Below, piece after piece: positions 45,169 through 53,874 of a stretch of DNA of 58,530 nt. The notes under the pieces are model-generated. The model did no database searches and was not told where the DNA came from. It saw only the letters and a program-made list of their open reading frames with translations. Source of the DNA: JASLQO01 sp002327525 (GTDB lineage: Bacteria; Pseudomonadota; Gammaproteobacteria; Pseudomonadales; Azotimanducaceae); NCBI GenBank assembly GCA_030744435.1, contig JASLQO010000017.1, positions 1-58,530 on the forward strand, in the 5' to 3' direction. A program made the translations under genes and the position numbers. Numbering within the stretch: the first letter of the stretch is position 1; every line of letters begins with the position of its first letter.

Positions 45169-45371
45169 TGGTCGGGACGGCAGGATTTGAACCTGCGACC
45201 ACTTGACCCCCAGCGACCAGACTCGATTGCGAGGCCCGCATAAACTGCGAGCTACAGCGCGGATTCCCACGTTGCCTGTTTACCGTGGAATCCATTCCCG
45301 CAAATTCTGCGTGGTTGGAAGCCATCCTCCGCCTACCAATATCCGACCAGTTTGGATTGAGAAAATCCGAC
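45169..45371. repeat. tRNA-Pro(GGG) 3'-half and linked repeat, left copy (candidate att site)
   Basis: On the minus strand, 45213-45169 is the 3' half of a tRNA-Pro: anticodon loop CTGGGGG, an intact T-arm GCAGGTTCAAATCCTGC and acceptor CGTCCCGACCA. The 5' half of the tRNA is missing. A shared sequence of about 155 bp continues to 45371 and is repeated at 56924-57080; its last 58 bp (45313-45370) differ from the right copy by one base. The form suits the end of an element integrated at a tRNA 3' end. Confidence 0.75.
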
Positions 45372-45510
45372 AACCTCAGCCATCCCCCAGCGTCACTTTA
45401 CGACTAGCTGCTCCAAGGGATGGGCAACAAAGTGCTGGTCAAGGACGCCTAGCATTTCATCTGCGCGGGTATCGAAAGCTGGTATCGCTTGTTATCCGTA
45501 TCGTCAGGAT

Positions 45511-47196
45511 TCAGTTGTACCAGTACACCGGCACATCGGTTTCATCCAGCGGTTCGTTCAGGTGTTTGTCCGGGTAGTTGGGTCCTCGTACCAGCGGTGG
45601 TCTCACTGGCACTGCCCAGTCGCTCATACCCGTCTCGATCAGCCTCTTAAGGCGATGTAGCTGCTCCGGTTCACTGGCTGCGAGATTGTGCTGCTCAGTC
45701 GGGTCCACCGCCAAGTTATAAAGAAACGGCGTTTCAGCAGGATCGCTGAGCTGCAACTTCCAGTCACCACTGCGCACCGTGCGATATGTTCCGGTGCGCC
45801 AGAATATCGCCTCATGAGGATCGTCTGCGACCGCACCGTTCACATAAGGCAAAAGATCCACGCCGTCGATTTCTCGATCGGTTGGCACCTCGACGCTCGC
45901 AGCCGCGGCAGCGGTGCTGAAGATATCGATGTGCGTCACAGGACGTTGATACTCACTGCCTGCTTCAATGCGGTCAGGCCAGCGCATGAAAAATGGCACA
46001 TGAGTACCGCCTTCAAAAAAAGTCATCTTCCACCCCCGGTAGGGTGCGTTCAGATCCGGCAGGCCAACATAGTGAGCCCCGCCATTGTCACTGGAGAAGA
46101 TGATAAGCGTATTGTCATCAATGCCTGCGTCTTCCAGGGCAGCCAGTACCCTGCCAATACCCCGATCAAGGGAGACAATCATTGCCCCGTAGACTCGCTC
46201 GGTATGATTGCTGATCATCGGCAACGCGTCGTAGTCCGACTGCTTTGCGTGTAGCGGTGTGTGCGGCGCGTTGTAGGACAGGTACATGAAAAAGGGTCTG
46301 TGCTGGTTGGCTTCAATCGCGCGCACTGCCTGGGTACTCAGGTAATCGGTCATGTATTCATCGGGCGCAAAGTGCTGGTCTTTGTTGTAGCGCACTGCGA
46401 ATGTCAGGTTGGGCCACAGAAACTGATCAATGGCATCAAATGCCTGAATCGATTTCACCATCGTTGGGTCGTCAAATTCAGCGAACATCGCGGCGCCTGA
46501 CAGAAATCCCAGAAATTCATCAAACCCCTGGTCATTCGGAGCATGTCCCTCGTTTTGGCCCAGATGCCATTTACCCAGGATCATCGAGTGATAGCCGCGA
46601 TCCGCCAGGAGTTCGGGCAGGAAGATTTCACTTGCCGGTACGCCTTGTTCCTCTAGCGGAGGAAATTCCGCCAGGTTCTCTTCAAGAAAGAACCCCGGAT
46701 GCGGCTCTTCCCGATGAGACTCAAAGCTGGCCGCCATCCGCATCATCTGCGCCGGTGCTGGCGTGAACTCAAAGCCATATCTTGTCGGATAACGTCCTGT
46801 CAGCAGTGCTGCACGCGAAGGTGCACAGGTGGCATTACCCGCGTAGCCATTGCTGAAGTGCACACCTTCAGCAGCGATTCGATCAATGTTTGGCGTTTGC
46901 ACGGCACCTCCACCGACCCCGCCGCCATAGAACGAAGTGTCATTCCAGCCCAGATCATCGGCCAGAATGACAATGATATTGGGTGGGCGATCAGTTGTGC
47001 TGGCCTGAGCCGGTGATGACGTTTGCCAGTCAACAGGCTGGGTCGGCAGTATCGGCTCCACTAATGTCGCCAAAAATCCCATGGCCCCCTGAGTTGCCGC
47101 CCAGGTCATTAACGATATGCGATTCACATAAATCAGACTGATGACGATCGCCAGAGACAGGGCAACGGTGATCAGTTTTTTTGATAACGACCCCAT
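45511..47196 (-). CDS. Sulfatase (formylglycine type), membrane-anchored
   Basis: This 561-residue sulfatase has an N-terminal helix (about residues 7-24), then PPNIIVILADDLGWND with the metal-binding Asp pair, and CAPSRAALLTGR with the Cys (about residue 124) that becomes formylglycine. MILGKWHLGQ and TLIIFSSDNGG hold further active-site Lys, His and Asp. It hydrolyses a sulfate ester in the periplasm. ATG 47196 follows GGAGG, and that site overlaps the TAG of the previous gene, so the genes are coupled. It is the last gene of the leftward TetR operon. The sulfatase-maturating enzyme is not in the window. Confidence 0.93.
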   Translation of the reverse strand: MGSLSKKLITVALSLAIVISLIYVNRISLMTWAATQGAMGFLATLVEPILPTQPVDWQTSSPAQASTTDRPPNIIVILADDLGWNDTSFYGGGVGGGAVQTPNIDRIAAEGVHFSNGYAGNATCAPSRAALLTGRYPTRYGFEFTPAPAQMMRMAASFESHREEPHPGFFLEENLAEFPPLEEQGVPASEIFLPELLADRGYHSMILGKWHLGQNEGHAPNDQGFDEFLGFLSGAAMFAEFDDPTMVKSIQAFDAIDQFLWPNLTFAVRYNKDQHFAPDEYMTDYLSTQAVRAIEANQHRPFFMYLSYNAPHTPLHAKQSDYDALPMISNHTERVYGAMIVSLDRGIGRVLAALEDAGIDDNTLIIFSSDNGGAHYVGLPDLNAPYRGWKMTFFEGGTHVPFFMRWPDRIEAGSEYQRPVTHIDIFSTAAAAASVEVPTDREIDGVDLLPYVNGAVADDPHEAIFWRTGTYRTVRSGDWKLQLSDPAETPFLYNLAVDPTEQHNLAASEPEQLHRLKRLIETGMSDWAVPVRPPLVRGPNYPDKHLNEPLDETDVPVYWYN

Positions 47197-47198
47197 GT

Positions 47199-47831
47199 CT
47201 ACCTCCTGGCAGCGAACAACCAACTTAACCCACAGCCAATCAGAACAAGCAGTAGTGCCAGTACCAATCGCGGATCACCAAGATAAATAAAGGGGTCAAC
47301 GGGAAACGCAATAGTCTTGACCATCGCTGCCGACTTGAACTCGTGTCTGCCAGCAAAGGCCGGATTAGTAGCAATGTCCAGCAGATCCCGACGACTGCGA
47401 TAACGTACTCCGGCACCAGCACTCCATATTTCCATTCCATCGGCGTTCATGATGTCCATCGCAGGCGACACGGCTGGCCCGCGAAATACGGGGTGGCTCG
47501 CCCGCGACAGCATCGCTGGGAACATATATTCCATATACTTGGCGAGCACATCGTCGGTCGTGTCACCCGGCGCCACACCATCAATCTGCTGGGGTGTGTC
47601 GTACAGGTGAATGACGTTGATCATGACAAAATCATCGCCGGTATCTTCTTCCATGAACGCCCGAATTCTGGCCAGGTCCTCGGCAGTAGTATTTGGATCT
47701 TGCGCCTCGGACAATTCCAGATAATGTTCTATCTCCGCCGGGGTTAGTGGTCCCTCAAAAGAGGTGTACCAGCTGAAAAATGCCAGATAAATCACAGCGA
47801 TGATGAGCCAGGTCCATGTTGTGCTGGTCAT
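47199..47831 (-). CDS. DUF1330/EthD-like protein with two membrane helices
   Basis: This 210-residue protein has a helix at about residues 7-23, a central domain with FVMINVIHLYDTP and YMFPAMLSRASHPVFRG, FEIWSAGAGVRYRSRRDLLDI-like order, and a C-terminal helix (about 186-205) ending LFAARR. The middle resembles the DUF1330/EthD ferredoxin-like fold. It sits between the two-domain DUF1330-like gene and the sulfatase and is coupled to the latter. Role unknown. Confidence 0.6.
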   Translation of the reverse strand: MTSTTWTWLIIAVIYLAFFSWYTSFEGPLTPAEIEHYLELSEAQDPNTTAEDLARIRAFMEEDTGDDFVMINVIHLYDTPQQIDGVAPGDTTDDVLAKYMEYMFPAMLSRASHPVFRGPAVSPAMDIMNADGMEIWSAGAGVRYRSRRDLLDIATNPAFAGRHEFKSAAMVKTIAFPVDPFIYLGDPRLVLALLLVLIGCGLSWLFAARR

Positions 47832-47849
47832 GTTTTTTCTCCTTCTTTT

Positions 47850-48695
47850 TTATTCCTCAGCAAGTGGTTGCGTCGCAACGAGTCGCGTGCGCGCCAGGCC
47901 CGCTTTTCGATATACGTGGGCAGCGCGATATGCCGGTTGGGCATACATTGTCATCAAGGCCTGAGTCGACGGATAGATCGCGATGGCGATTTCATGCCAC
48001 TGCCCATCATCGGTACCCGATAACGGTTCCAGGGGCGTGCTTCTCCAGGCAACCCGCCCACCTACTGCAGCCAGGGATGTAGCCATTCTCTTGCCGTATT
48101 CGCCGTAGGCTTGGGCTCCCGAGATCGGCTTGGCGGGAGTATGTTCTGCCTGGGCTTCGAAGTTGGCCTCCTTGGCATACTCAAGGAAGTTCAGCATCCA
48201 GATAGGCTTGTTGTTACTGAGCTCGAGCTGCTGTGTCCAGTTGCCCTCGTAGATACCGGCCCCCTGCACAATATCCGCCGTTGCTATCAGGGATTGGATT
48301 TGCTGCGGGTCTTCACTTGTTGGTACTGCAGCGCGATTAAACAGTCCCAGCGTAAAGAGCACCACGCTATTGATCTTCAATGCAAACGGCATAATCGGCT
48401 GCGAGGCATAGGTTCGGTATGCGAACTGGTCCGTCCATTCCTTGCGAGCGGCGAAGGCGGTTTCTCCCGCCTCCGTTGTCGGATACCAGGTTATAACCAG
48501 CAAATCGGTCGCACGATCGGCCTCTAATGCCCGCTCATCGGGAATCACCATTGGCGGGAGTACTTTGTTTGCCAGCGCCAAGTGTCCTCCGACATCTTTG
48601 GCCAGTTGTGTAGCCTTTGTGACAAAGTCGCGTTGCACAGCGGGTGTCTTTGCTTCGACCAAGTCAAGCAGCGCATAGGGTGTTGATCTTGTCAT
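47850..48695 (-). CDS. Two-domain DUF1330/EthD-like protein
   Basis: This 281-residue protein has a first region like LLVITWYPTTEAGETAFAARKEW and a second DUF1330-type region IWMLNFLEYAKEAN, then AQAYGEYGKRMATSLAAVGGRVAW and IAIAIYPSTQALMTM. These fit the dimeric alpha/beta-barrel fold. No membrane anchor is seen except a short hydrophobic stretch near the middle. It belongs to the TetR-led operon and is related to the proteins from 34789, 47199 and 49512. Confidence 0.65.
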   Translation of the reverse strand: MTRSTPYALLDLVEAKTPAVQRDFVTKATQLAKDVGGHLALANKVLPPMVIPDERALEADRATDLLVITWYPTTEAGETAFAARKEWTDQFAYRTYASQPIMPFALKINSVVLFTLGLFNRAAVPTSEDPQQIQSLIATADIVQGAGIYEGNWTQQLELSNNKPIWMLNFLEYAKEANFEAQAEHTPAKPISGAQAYGEYGKRMATSLAAVGGRVAWRSTPLEPLSGTDDGQWHEIAIAIYPSTQALMTMYAQPAYRAAHVYRKAGLARTRLVATQPLAEE

Positions 48696-48738
48696 ACTTA
48701 TACCAGCTGACTATCAATGAACTTGACTTGCCCCCTGG

Positions 48739-48825
48739 CTACCTCATCGCCCTTACCCACCGGACCAATGCCACCAGGACAGCCTCTAAGCCGAGCAACC
48801 ATTTTGCGATACTTAGGATCATCAT
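48739..48825 (-). CDS. Possible 28-residue membrane peptide or relic
   Basis: An ATG overlapping the GST stop (TAAATGATG) starts 28 codons ending in a stop. The sequence IAKWLLGLEAVLVALV is similar to the N-terminal helix of the protein at 56034 (TAKWLLGFTAILVGGL). It may be the remaining start of a third paralogue of that family, or a real micro-protein. Weak evidence. Confidence 0.25.
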   Translation of the reverse strand: MMILSIAKWLLGLEAVLVALVRWVRAMR

Positions 48826-49515
48826 TTAGGCACCACCCTTGGCTTTAGGTTTGAATCGAGCAAACTCGCCCTCCAGATCAGCCTTGACGATGGGTGCGTA
48901 GCAGGGCTGCGCGTGAACACGTTGGATGTAATTCGCAAATTCGGGCCAACGGTCAGCGTCTATCACCCCACCCCCCAACGCGAAGTTAACGAAGGGGCTG
49001 GCGATGGCGATGTCTGCGATTGAGAACTTGCCGCCGACCATAAATTCATCATCTCCAAGGGACTCGGTAAGGTAGTCAAACACCTTGGGCAATGCTGACC
49101 CGAGCAGATAGGAAACCAATTTCTCATCGGTCTCCTGCTTCAAAGAGACCGGTCGTATGACCCGCTGGAAAAAGACGCCTGCCACCGTCTCCCCCAGCTT
49201 TGTGTCGGCGTATTCCTCAAACCACAGCGCTCTCGCCCGTGGGCCAGCTTTAACAGGCAGGAGCGGTGGGTCTGGATAGCGATACTCCAGGTAACTCAGA
49301 ATCACAGAAGAATCCGGCAGAACAAGCTCTCCTTCTTCCCAACAAGGAATCTTGGACAACGGACTCTTCGCGATAAACTCCTCGGGCGCACCAAACGGGC
49401 TCTGCTGGGTGCTGCTGTACTCGATACCCTTGTACGCAAGTGCTACCCGGACCTTGCGGACGTAGGGGGAGATACTGGCGCCGTGGAGAATGGGTAGGGA
49501 TGCGCTGCCAGTCAT
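48826..49515 (-). CDS. Glutathione S-transferase
   Basis: This is a 229-residue GST with ILHGASISPYVRKVRVALAYK at the active site (Ser in SPYVRK), the cis-Pro in SKIPCWEEGELVLPDSSVI, and a helical C-terminal domain with FSIADIAIASPF. It is a relative of the GST at 37923 (same SP-[FY]-VRKV site). It overlaps the DUF1330 gene upstream by 4 bp, so the two are made together. Confidence 0.9.
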   Translation of the reverse strand: MTGSASLPILHGASISPYVRKVRVALAYKGIEYSSTQQSPFGAPEEFIAKSPLSKIPCWEEGELVLPDSSVILSYLEYRYPDPPLLPVKAGPRARALWFEEYADTKLGETVAGVFFQRVIRPVSLKQETDEKLVSYLLGSALPKVFDYLTESLGDDEFMVGGKFSIADIAIASPFVNFALGGGVIDADRWPEFANYIQRVHAQPCYAPIVKADLEGEFARFKPKAKGGA

Positions 49516-49952
49516 TTGTGCTTCCTGTTCGCAACCGAAGAGTTGTAGACAGTCTCAATGTTCAACTGCCCTTCAAGCCCAGCTTCACGATGCACTGCCA
49601 TGTCCCTGAACGCTTCTGACGATGTCATCGCGACCATGGCACCTCTGTTCGGATACTCCGCCAGCGCTACCTCGTCCCAAAGGTCCTCCACAAGCCCCAC
49701 AGCGAGATCCGTGACATCGCCAGCAAAAAAGATGCGGCCGCCAAACTCCTCGATGTACTGAGTGACGCGTCTGCTGTAGATGTCATAGGCGTCCCGTCCG
49801 GTCAGGTCCGTTTCCCTGCCATCTCTGTAGACTGCCTTGTCTTTGAACTTCAGCAGATTGACCATAACGATGGGGCCGTCGGGGCCTGGCTCTTCCATCC
49901 ATTTTTCCATCTGGCCTGGCTCGGTCGGGTAAATCTGGTTGATGACTTCCAA
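49512..49952 (-). CDS. DUF1330 family protein
   Basis: This 146-residue protein has the DUF1330 pattern IVMVNLLKFKDKAVY, DAYDIYSRRVTQYIEEFGG, and EVALAEYPNRGAMVAM with AVHREAGLEG near the end. Small single-domain members form dimeric alpha/beta barrels; EthD- and monooxygenase-like relatives act on polyketides or ring compounds, but none of the catalytic roles is proven. It is first after the TetR gene on the same strand. Confidence 0.8.
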   Translation of the reverse strand: MEVINQIYPTEPGQMEKWMEEPGPDGPIVMVNLLKFKDKAVYRDGRETDLTGRDAYDIYSRRVTQYIEEFGGRIFFAGDVTDLAVGLVEDLWDEVALAEYPNRGAMVAMTSSEAFRDMAVHREAGLEGQLNIETVYNSSVANRKHK

Positions 49953-49985
49953 CTTGATCTCCTGGTCTGTGTTTGTCGTGGGTTG

Positions 49986-50707
49986 TTACTGAAGGGGACT
50001 CATTGCCCTGACGGGAGCCGCACCGCCACCTGCGATGCGATCCAGTGCAGCCTCAAACTGTCGCCGTCCTGAAGCGGTCAGGTTAGGCAGGAGTACCGCG
50101 AAATGGTGTTCCAGCCCCCGTCTCTGATCTTCCACCGAGAGCTCAACATGACCCTCCGTTTCCCGCAGGTGGTCGAACCAGAAACGGGTGACCATGAACA
50201 AGCTGCGCGCCAGAACTTTCAAATCGGGCACGTATCCAGCCCGAATCATGGAAGCCCGTTGCATTTTCTGCAGACTGGCATGCAATTTCTCAATGTCAGC
50301 ATTCATTGGCTGATTTGGCTGTTGAGGGTCTCCCTCGTGTTGAAACTGCGCGTGATCACGATAGAGAAATCGGAAACTCCACCAGTCGCTGAGGCCAAAC
50401 CAGATGGATTCGACGTAGGCATCAACAAACCCTGGGTCATGGGAGCCACCGCTGCGTCTATCACTTGCCTGCGCACGCGCCCGTCGCATGAGCTCATCCA
50501 CGAGATCCCGTTTGTTGGCAAAGTGATAGGTGAGATTGCCCTTGGCAATGCCAACCTCTCTGGCGATGTCGGCAAGAGAAGTTGCGGCATAACCCTTCTC
50601 ATTGAAGAGCCCCAGACTGACTTCCAGGATCCGCTCACGCGTTGTCAGGCGGTTGTTCGCGGGTTGCTCTCCCTCACTACAACCAAAAACTCGTCTTTAT
50701 CGTTCAT
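49986..50707 (-). pseudogene. TetR-family regulator with an N-terminal frameshift
   Basis: The DNA-binding part reads TTRERILEVSLGLFNEKGY and then DIAREVGIAKGNLTYHFANK, a normal TetR helix-turn-helix with the tyrosine-His of NLTYHF. This frame has no start codon after its upstream stop. ATG 50707 (MNDKDE) is one base out of frame; a single missing T in the T-run near 50688 would join them into a protein of about 239 residues. So the gene is either mis-sequenced or newly broken. The C-terminal part (SDRRSGG to the end) is a ligand-binding domain with an R-rich start. It diverges from the TonB receptor gene and heads the sulfatase operon. Confidence 0.7.
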
Positions 50708-50736
50708 CTATAGCGCAAATCCTGCCTGAAGGATTA

Positions 50737-50782
50737 TTGACCAGAATAGTACCATAGGCCTATTATTAGGTCGATCGTCCTA
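50737..50782 (+). promoter_or_regulatory. Promoter and TetR-type operator of the TonB receptor operon
   Basis: A -35 box TTGACC (50737-50742) and -10 box TATTAT (50761-50766) are 18 bp apart. Overlapping just downstream is a near-perfect palindrome TAGGTCGATCGTCCTA (50767-50782; 14 of 16 bases symmetric), and TAGGCCTA lies between the boxes (50755-50762). A repressor bound there would block transcription. The adjacent divergent TetR gene is the obvious candidate. Confidence 0.55.
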
Positions 50783-50821
50783 TTTCGCAATCAGCGAAGA
50801 TCGACCAGAGAGGGGGTCAAC

Positions 50822-53140
50822 ATGAAGATCAAGATAAGCATCGCCGCTTTCGTTCTGCTTGGATTGAGTTCGAACATCACCGCTGCCTCAGCGACAGAGA
50901 GGGAGTCTCGGGTAATCGAAGAAATCATCGTCACAGCCCAGAAGCGCGCCGAAAGCCTGCAGGAAGTACCCGTGGCCGTTAACGCGTTCACTGAAACTGC
51001 GATTCAGGATGCAGGCATTCGAAACCTGGCCGATCTGGCCGTCATGACCCCCAGTCTGAGCGTGACATCGAATTTGAATCCGTTTTCCACCAGGTTGACC
51101 ATTCGCGGGATCGGCACCTCACAAAACGATCCAGCCCTGGAGCCATCGGTGGGTCTTTTCGTCGATGGCGTATTCATGGCACGCACGGGACTTGGCGCCG
51201 CTGACCTGACGGACATCGAACGCATTGAGGTACTGCAGGGCCCCCAGGGTACGCTGTATGGTAAAAACACCAATGCTGGTGCAATCAGCATCACTACAAA
51301 GAGACCGAATCTCGAGCGCTACGAAGGCTACGTCGAAGCTGGCGCTGGCAATTTCGGCATGACCGATCTGACAGCAGCTATCACCGGGCCTTTGGCTGAC
51401 AACCTGGCATTCCGGCTTTCAGGCAATGTGCACCAACGCGACGGCTACTATGACAACAGCGGCACCGGCGTCGACGACCAGGATGAGGTCGATGATTGGA
51501 ACCTCCAGACCAAACTGCTATGGCAACCTTCCGAGCAGCTGAGCTTTCTGCTGAGCGCGGTTCATATAGAACGAGATACAACCTGTTGCGGCGCGGATGC
51601 CACGCAAAGTCCGGCGATGCAGGCGGTGCTCGCCAGCCAGGGTTTTGCACCGGACGGCAATGACCCATACGACTATGACGTTGCCACCAACTTCCAGGAT
51701 GAGTTCAGCCAGGAAACTGATCTGGTTTCACTGCGTATCGAATACGATCTGGCGTGGGCTTCTATCACATCGATTACCGCGTGGGACGATTACGATTACA
51801 CCACCAGTACCGATCCCGACCGATCGCAACTGGACATTCTGTCGATCGTGTATGAATCCTACGAAGGGGATAGCTTTTCCCAGGAACTGCGCCTGGACGG
51901 CTCGTTTGACGAGCGCGTCGACTACCAGGTGGGATTGTACTACTTCGATCAATCAACCAAGCGAGGCGATCGCAGCCCTTCTGTCTTTATCGGCACTGAT
52001 TTCATCACTGTGGCTGACCTGACGTTGTTACCCATTCTGCAGGCTGCGGGCGCGCCCTTCCCGTCTACGGGATTTATCGCCCAACCAGGCGATTTCGCGG
52101 CTTACCAGAACTCCTGGGAGAACGAGACCCTTGCCGTATTTGGCCAGGCCACATGGCACGTGGGCGAGCGTTGGCACCTGACCGGTGGCCTTCGCTGGAC
52201 TGACGAGGAACGCGAAGCGGAACTGTTCAGCGAGACCATCTCTACAGCACCCCTGGTACTGGCGGCAACAGCGCAGGCCATCATGGCTGGCGTGCCCCCT
52301 GAGCAAGCCAGAATTATAGGCATGAACGCGGCCTTCCTCAGCGGCGCTGCCACGCCGATCAACACAACGCTTGACCGCAGCTCCGACAACGTGGACTGGC
52401 TCGCTAAGCTGGCTTACGACATCAGCGACAACAGCATGATCTATGCGAGCGCTTCGACGGGACACAAATCCGGCAACTTCAATGGCGTCGGCGGCCCGCC
52501 TGATCAGCGCGAATTCGATGACGAAGAAACCATCAGCTATGAACTGGGCCTGAAATCCAGCCTGCTGGACTCGACCCTGCGGCTGAATATCGCTGCCTTC
52601 TATTCCGAGATTGAGGAGTATCAGTTCCAGGCGCAGAACCCTGTCATCGGCACCTTTGTCAGCAATGATGGCGAGGTTGAAGTCTCCGGTGTAGACCTCC
52701 AGTTGGAAGCAGTCCCGCTGGAATACCTTTCGCTGACGGCCGGGCTGCTCTACATGAGTAAGTACGAAATCACTGACGGTCCCCGGAAAGGCGAGGATCT
52801 GGCGTACACGGCAGATTGGAGCGGCAATCTCGGCGCTAACCTGGCATTCCCACTGGCAAACGGCAGCCTCTATCTGCGGGCAGACTACATTTTCATGGAT
52901 GACCATCTCACTAATCTGGCAACAAACGCGGTACCGGCCAGGGACATCGATGACCGCGAACTGCTGAACGCACGAATCGGTTGGCGTGATGACAACTGGG
53001 ACATCTCCATCTGGGGTAAGAACCTGACCGACGACGACTACGCGACCTTTACGCCCAATACCAATCCCATTGGTTTCACGAGCGCCTATTTCCTGGCGCC
53101 ACCGAGAACTTATGGCGCAACACTGCGGTTCGGCTTCTAG
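50822..53140 (+). CDS. TonB-dependent outer-membrane receptor
   Basis: This 772-residue protein has a signal peptide (residues 1-22), TonB-box-like EEIIVTAQKR, a plug domain with VPVAVNAFT, TIRGIGTSQNDPALEPSVG and IERIEVLQGPQGTLYGKN, and a 22-strand-type barrel ending in RFGF with terminal Phe. It imports a large or scarce substrate across the outer membrane with energy from TonB-ExbBD. Related receptors take up siderophores, carbohydrates or aromatics; here the sulfatase and dehalogenase neighbours suggest an organic compound. First gene of the rightward operon, with its own promoter and operator. Confidence 0.95.
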   Translation: MKIKISIAAFVLLGLSSNITAASATERESRVIEEIIVTAQKRAESLQEVPVAVNAFTETAIQDAGIRNLADLAVMTPSLSVTSNLNPFSTRLTIRGIGTSQNDPALEPSVGLFVDGVFMARTGLGAADLTDIERIEVLQGPQGTLYGKNTNAGAISITTKRPNLERYEGYVEAGAGNFGMTDLTAAITGPLADNLAFRLSGNVHQRDGYYDNSGTGVDDQDEVDDWNLQTKLLWQPSEQLSFLLSAVHIERDTTCCGADATQSPAMQAVLASQGFAPDGNDPYDYDVATNFQDEFSQETDLVSLRIEYDLAWASITSITAWDDYDYTTSTDPDRSQLDILSIVYESYEGDSFSQELRLDGSFDERVDYQVGLYYFDQSTKRGDRSPSVFIGTDFITVADLTLLPILQAAGAPFPSTGFIAQPGDFAAYQNSWENETLAVFGQATWHVGERWHLTGGLRWTDEEREAELFSETISTAPLVLAATAQAIMAGVPPEQARIIGMNAAFLSGAATPINTTLDRSSDNVDWLAKLAYDISDNSMIYASASTGHKSGNFNGVGGPPDQREFDDEETISYELGLKSSLLDSTLRLNIAAFYSEIEEYQFQAQNPVIGTFVSNDGEVEVSGVDLQLEAVPLEYLSLTAGLLYMSKYEITDGPRKGEDLAYTADWSGNLGANLAFPLANGSLYLRADYIFMDDHLTNLATNAVPARDIDDRELLNARIGWRDDNWDISIWGKNLTDDDYATFTPNTNPIGFTSAYFLAPPRTYGATLRFGF

Positions 53141-53188
53141 TGCAAGATGGCGCTGTGTGAACTAACGGCGGATGGGGGACGATAACTC

Positions 53189-53842
53189 ATGCGCAAACTC
53201 CTCATTGGGACAGCCGCCATCGTCTCATTGCCTCTGATACTGTTTCTGCTGGTGTGGCTGTATCCCAGGCCCGTCGACACGACGCCATCGTGGGTGTTTG
53301 ATGGCGATGGTACGGGGCTGGATTACTGCGACCTGCCAGTACTGGATGGCTCGGGATTGACTTCAAAGGACATTCCTCAGGCATTCACGCCGGGCTGCGG
53401 TTACACGGTCTTCCCTAAACCCATTCTGCAGGGCTGCACGGAACCATTGCCCGAAGGCGCACAGGATATTCGTGGCCTGTGGCAGAGCATTGATCCGCGT
53501 ATGCCGGATCACGTAGAGCGCATCGAGCAGTGCGGTGATCGTGTTGTGGTCACCGCTCATGGCCTCATTCACGATCATTCACCGGATATGCTATCGAATG
53601 ATGTCGCACCCAGACAGATCGGCCCATATCTCTTCTGCCTGCGCACGTCCCAGGCAACCGCGGTGTGGAAAGACAATCAGCTGAACCAGAAGCTGTTTGG
53701 CGGGCCTACTGTGGTAAAACGCTACATCGAAGATGGTGTGTACAAGTGGGAGTACCCCGGCAACGGCACGCTCAAAATGAAACGCATCTGCAAGTTACCG
53801 GAGCACGCAAAAACGTCACCGGACCGCAGCCACGCGCTCTAG
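53189..53842 (+). CDS. Membrane-anchored protein, family A member 1 (unknown)
   Basis: This 217-residue protein has an N-terminal helix (residues 4-24), then a periplasmic-looking part with conserved Cys: YCDLPVLDGSG, QAFTPGCGY, GCTEPLPEGAQDIRGLW, and RIEQCGDRVVVTAHGLIHD. The protein from 56034 has the same blocks in the same order, so the two are paralogues on either side of a GST and a dehalogenase. I know no named family with this pattern. The Cys spacing suggests disulfides, so an exported form is likely. Confidence 0.6.
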   Translation: MRKLLIGTAAIVSLPLILFLLVWLYPRPVDTTPSWVFDGDGTGLDYCDLPVLDGSGLTSKDIPQAFTPGCGYTVFPKPILQGCTEPLPEGAQDIRGLWQSIDPRMPDHVERIEQCGDRVVVTAHGLIHDHSPDMLSNDVAPRQIGPYLFCLRTSQATAVWKDNQLNQKLFGGPTVVKRYIEDGVYKWEYPGNGTLKMKRICKLPEHAKTSPDRSHAL

Positions 53843-53874
53843 TACTCCGCGAATCTATATCGAGGAACAACGGA

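Noticed and set aside
45158..45373. Protein-coding reading of the left tRNA-Pro repeat on the minus strand
   Set aside because: The frame runs through a tRNA 3' half and a non-coding repeat; the right copy has a different frame.
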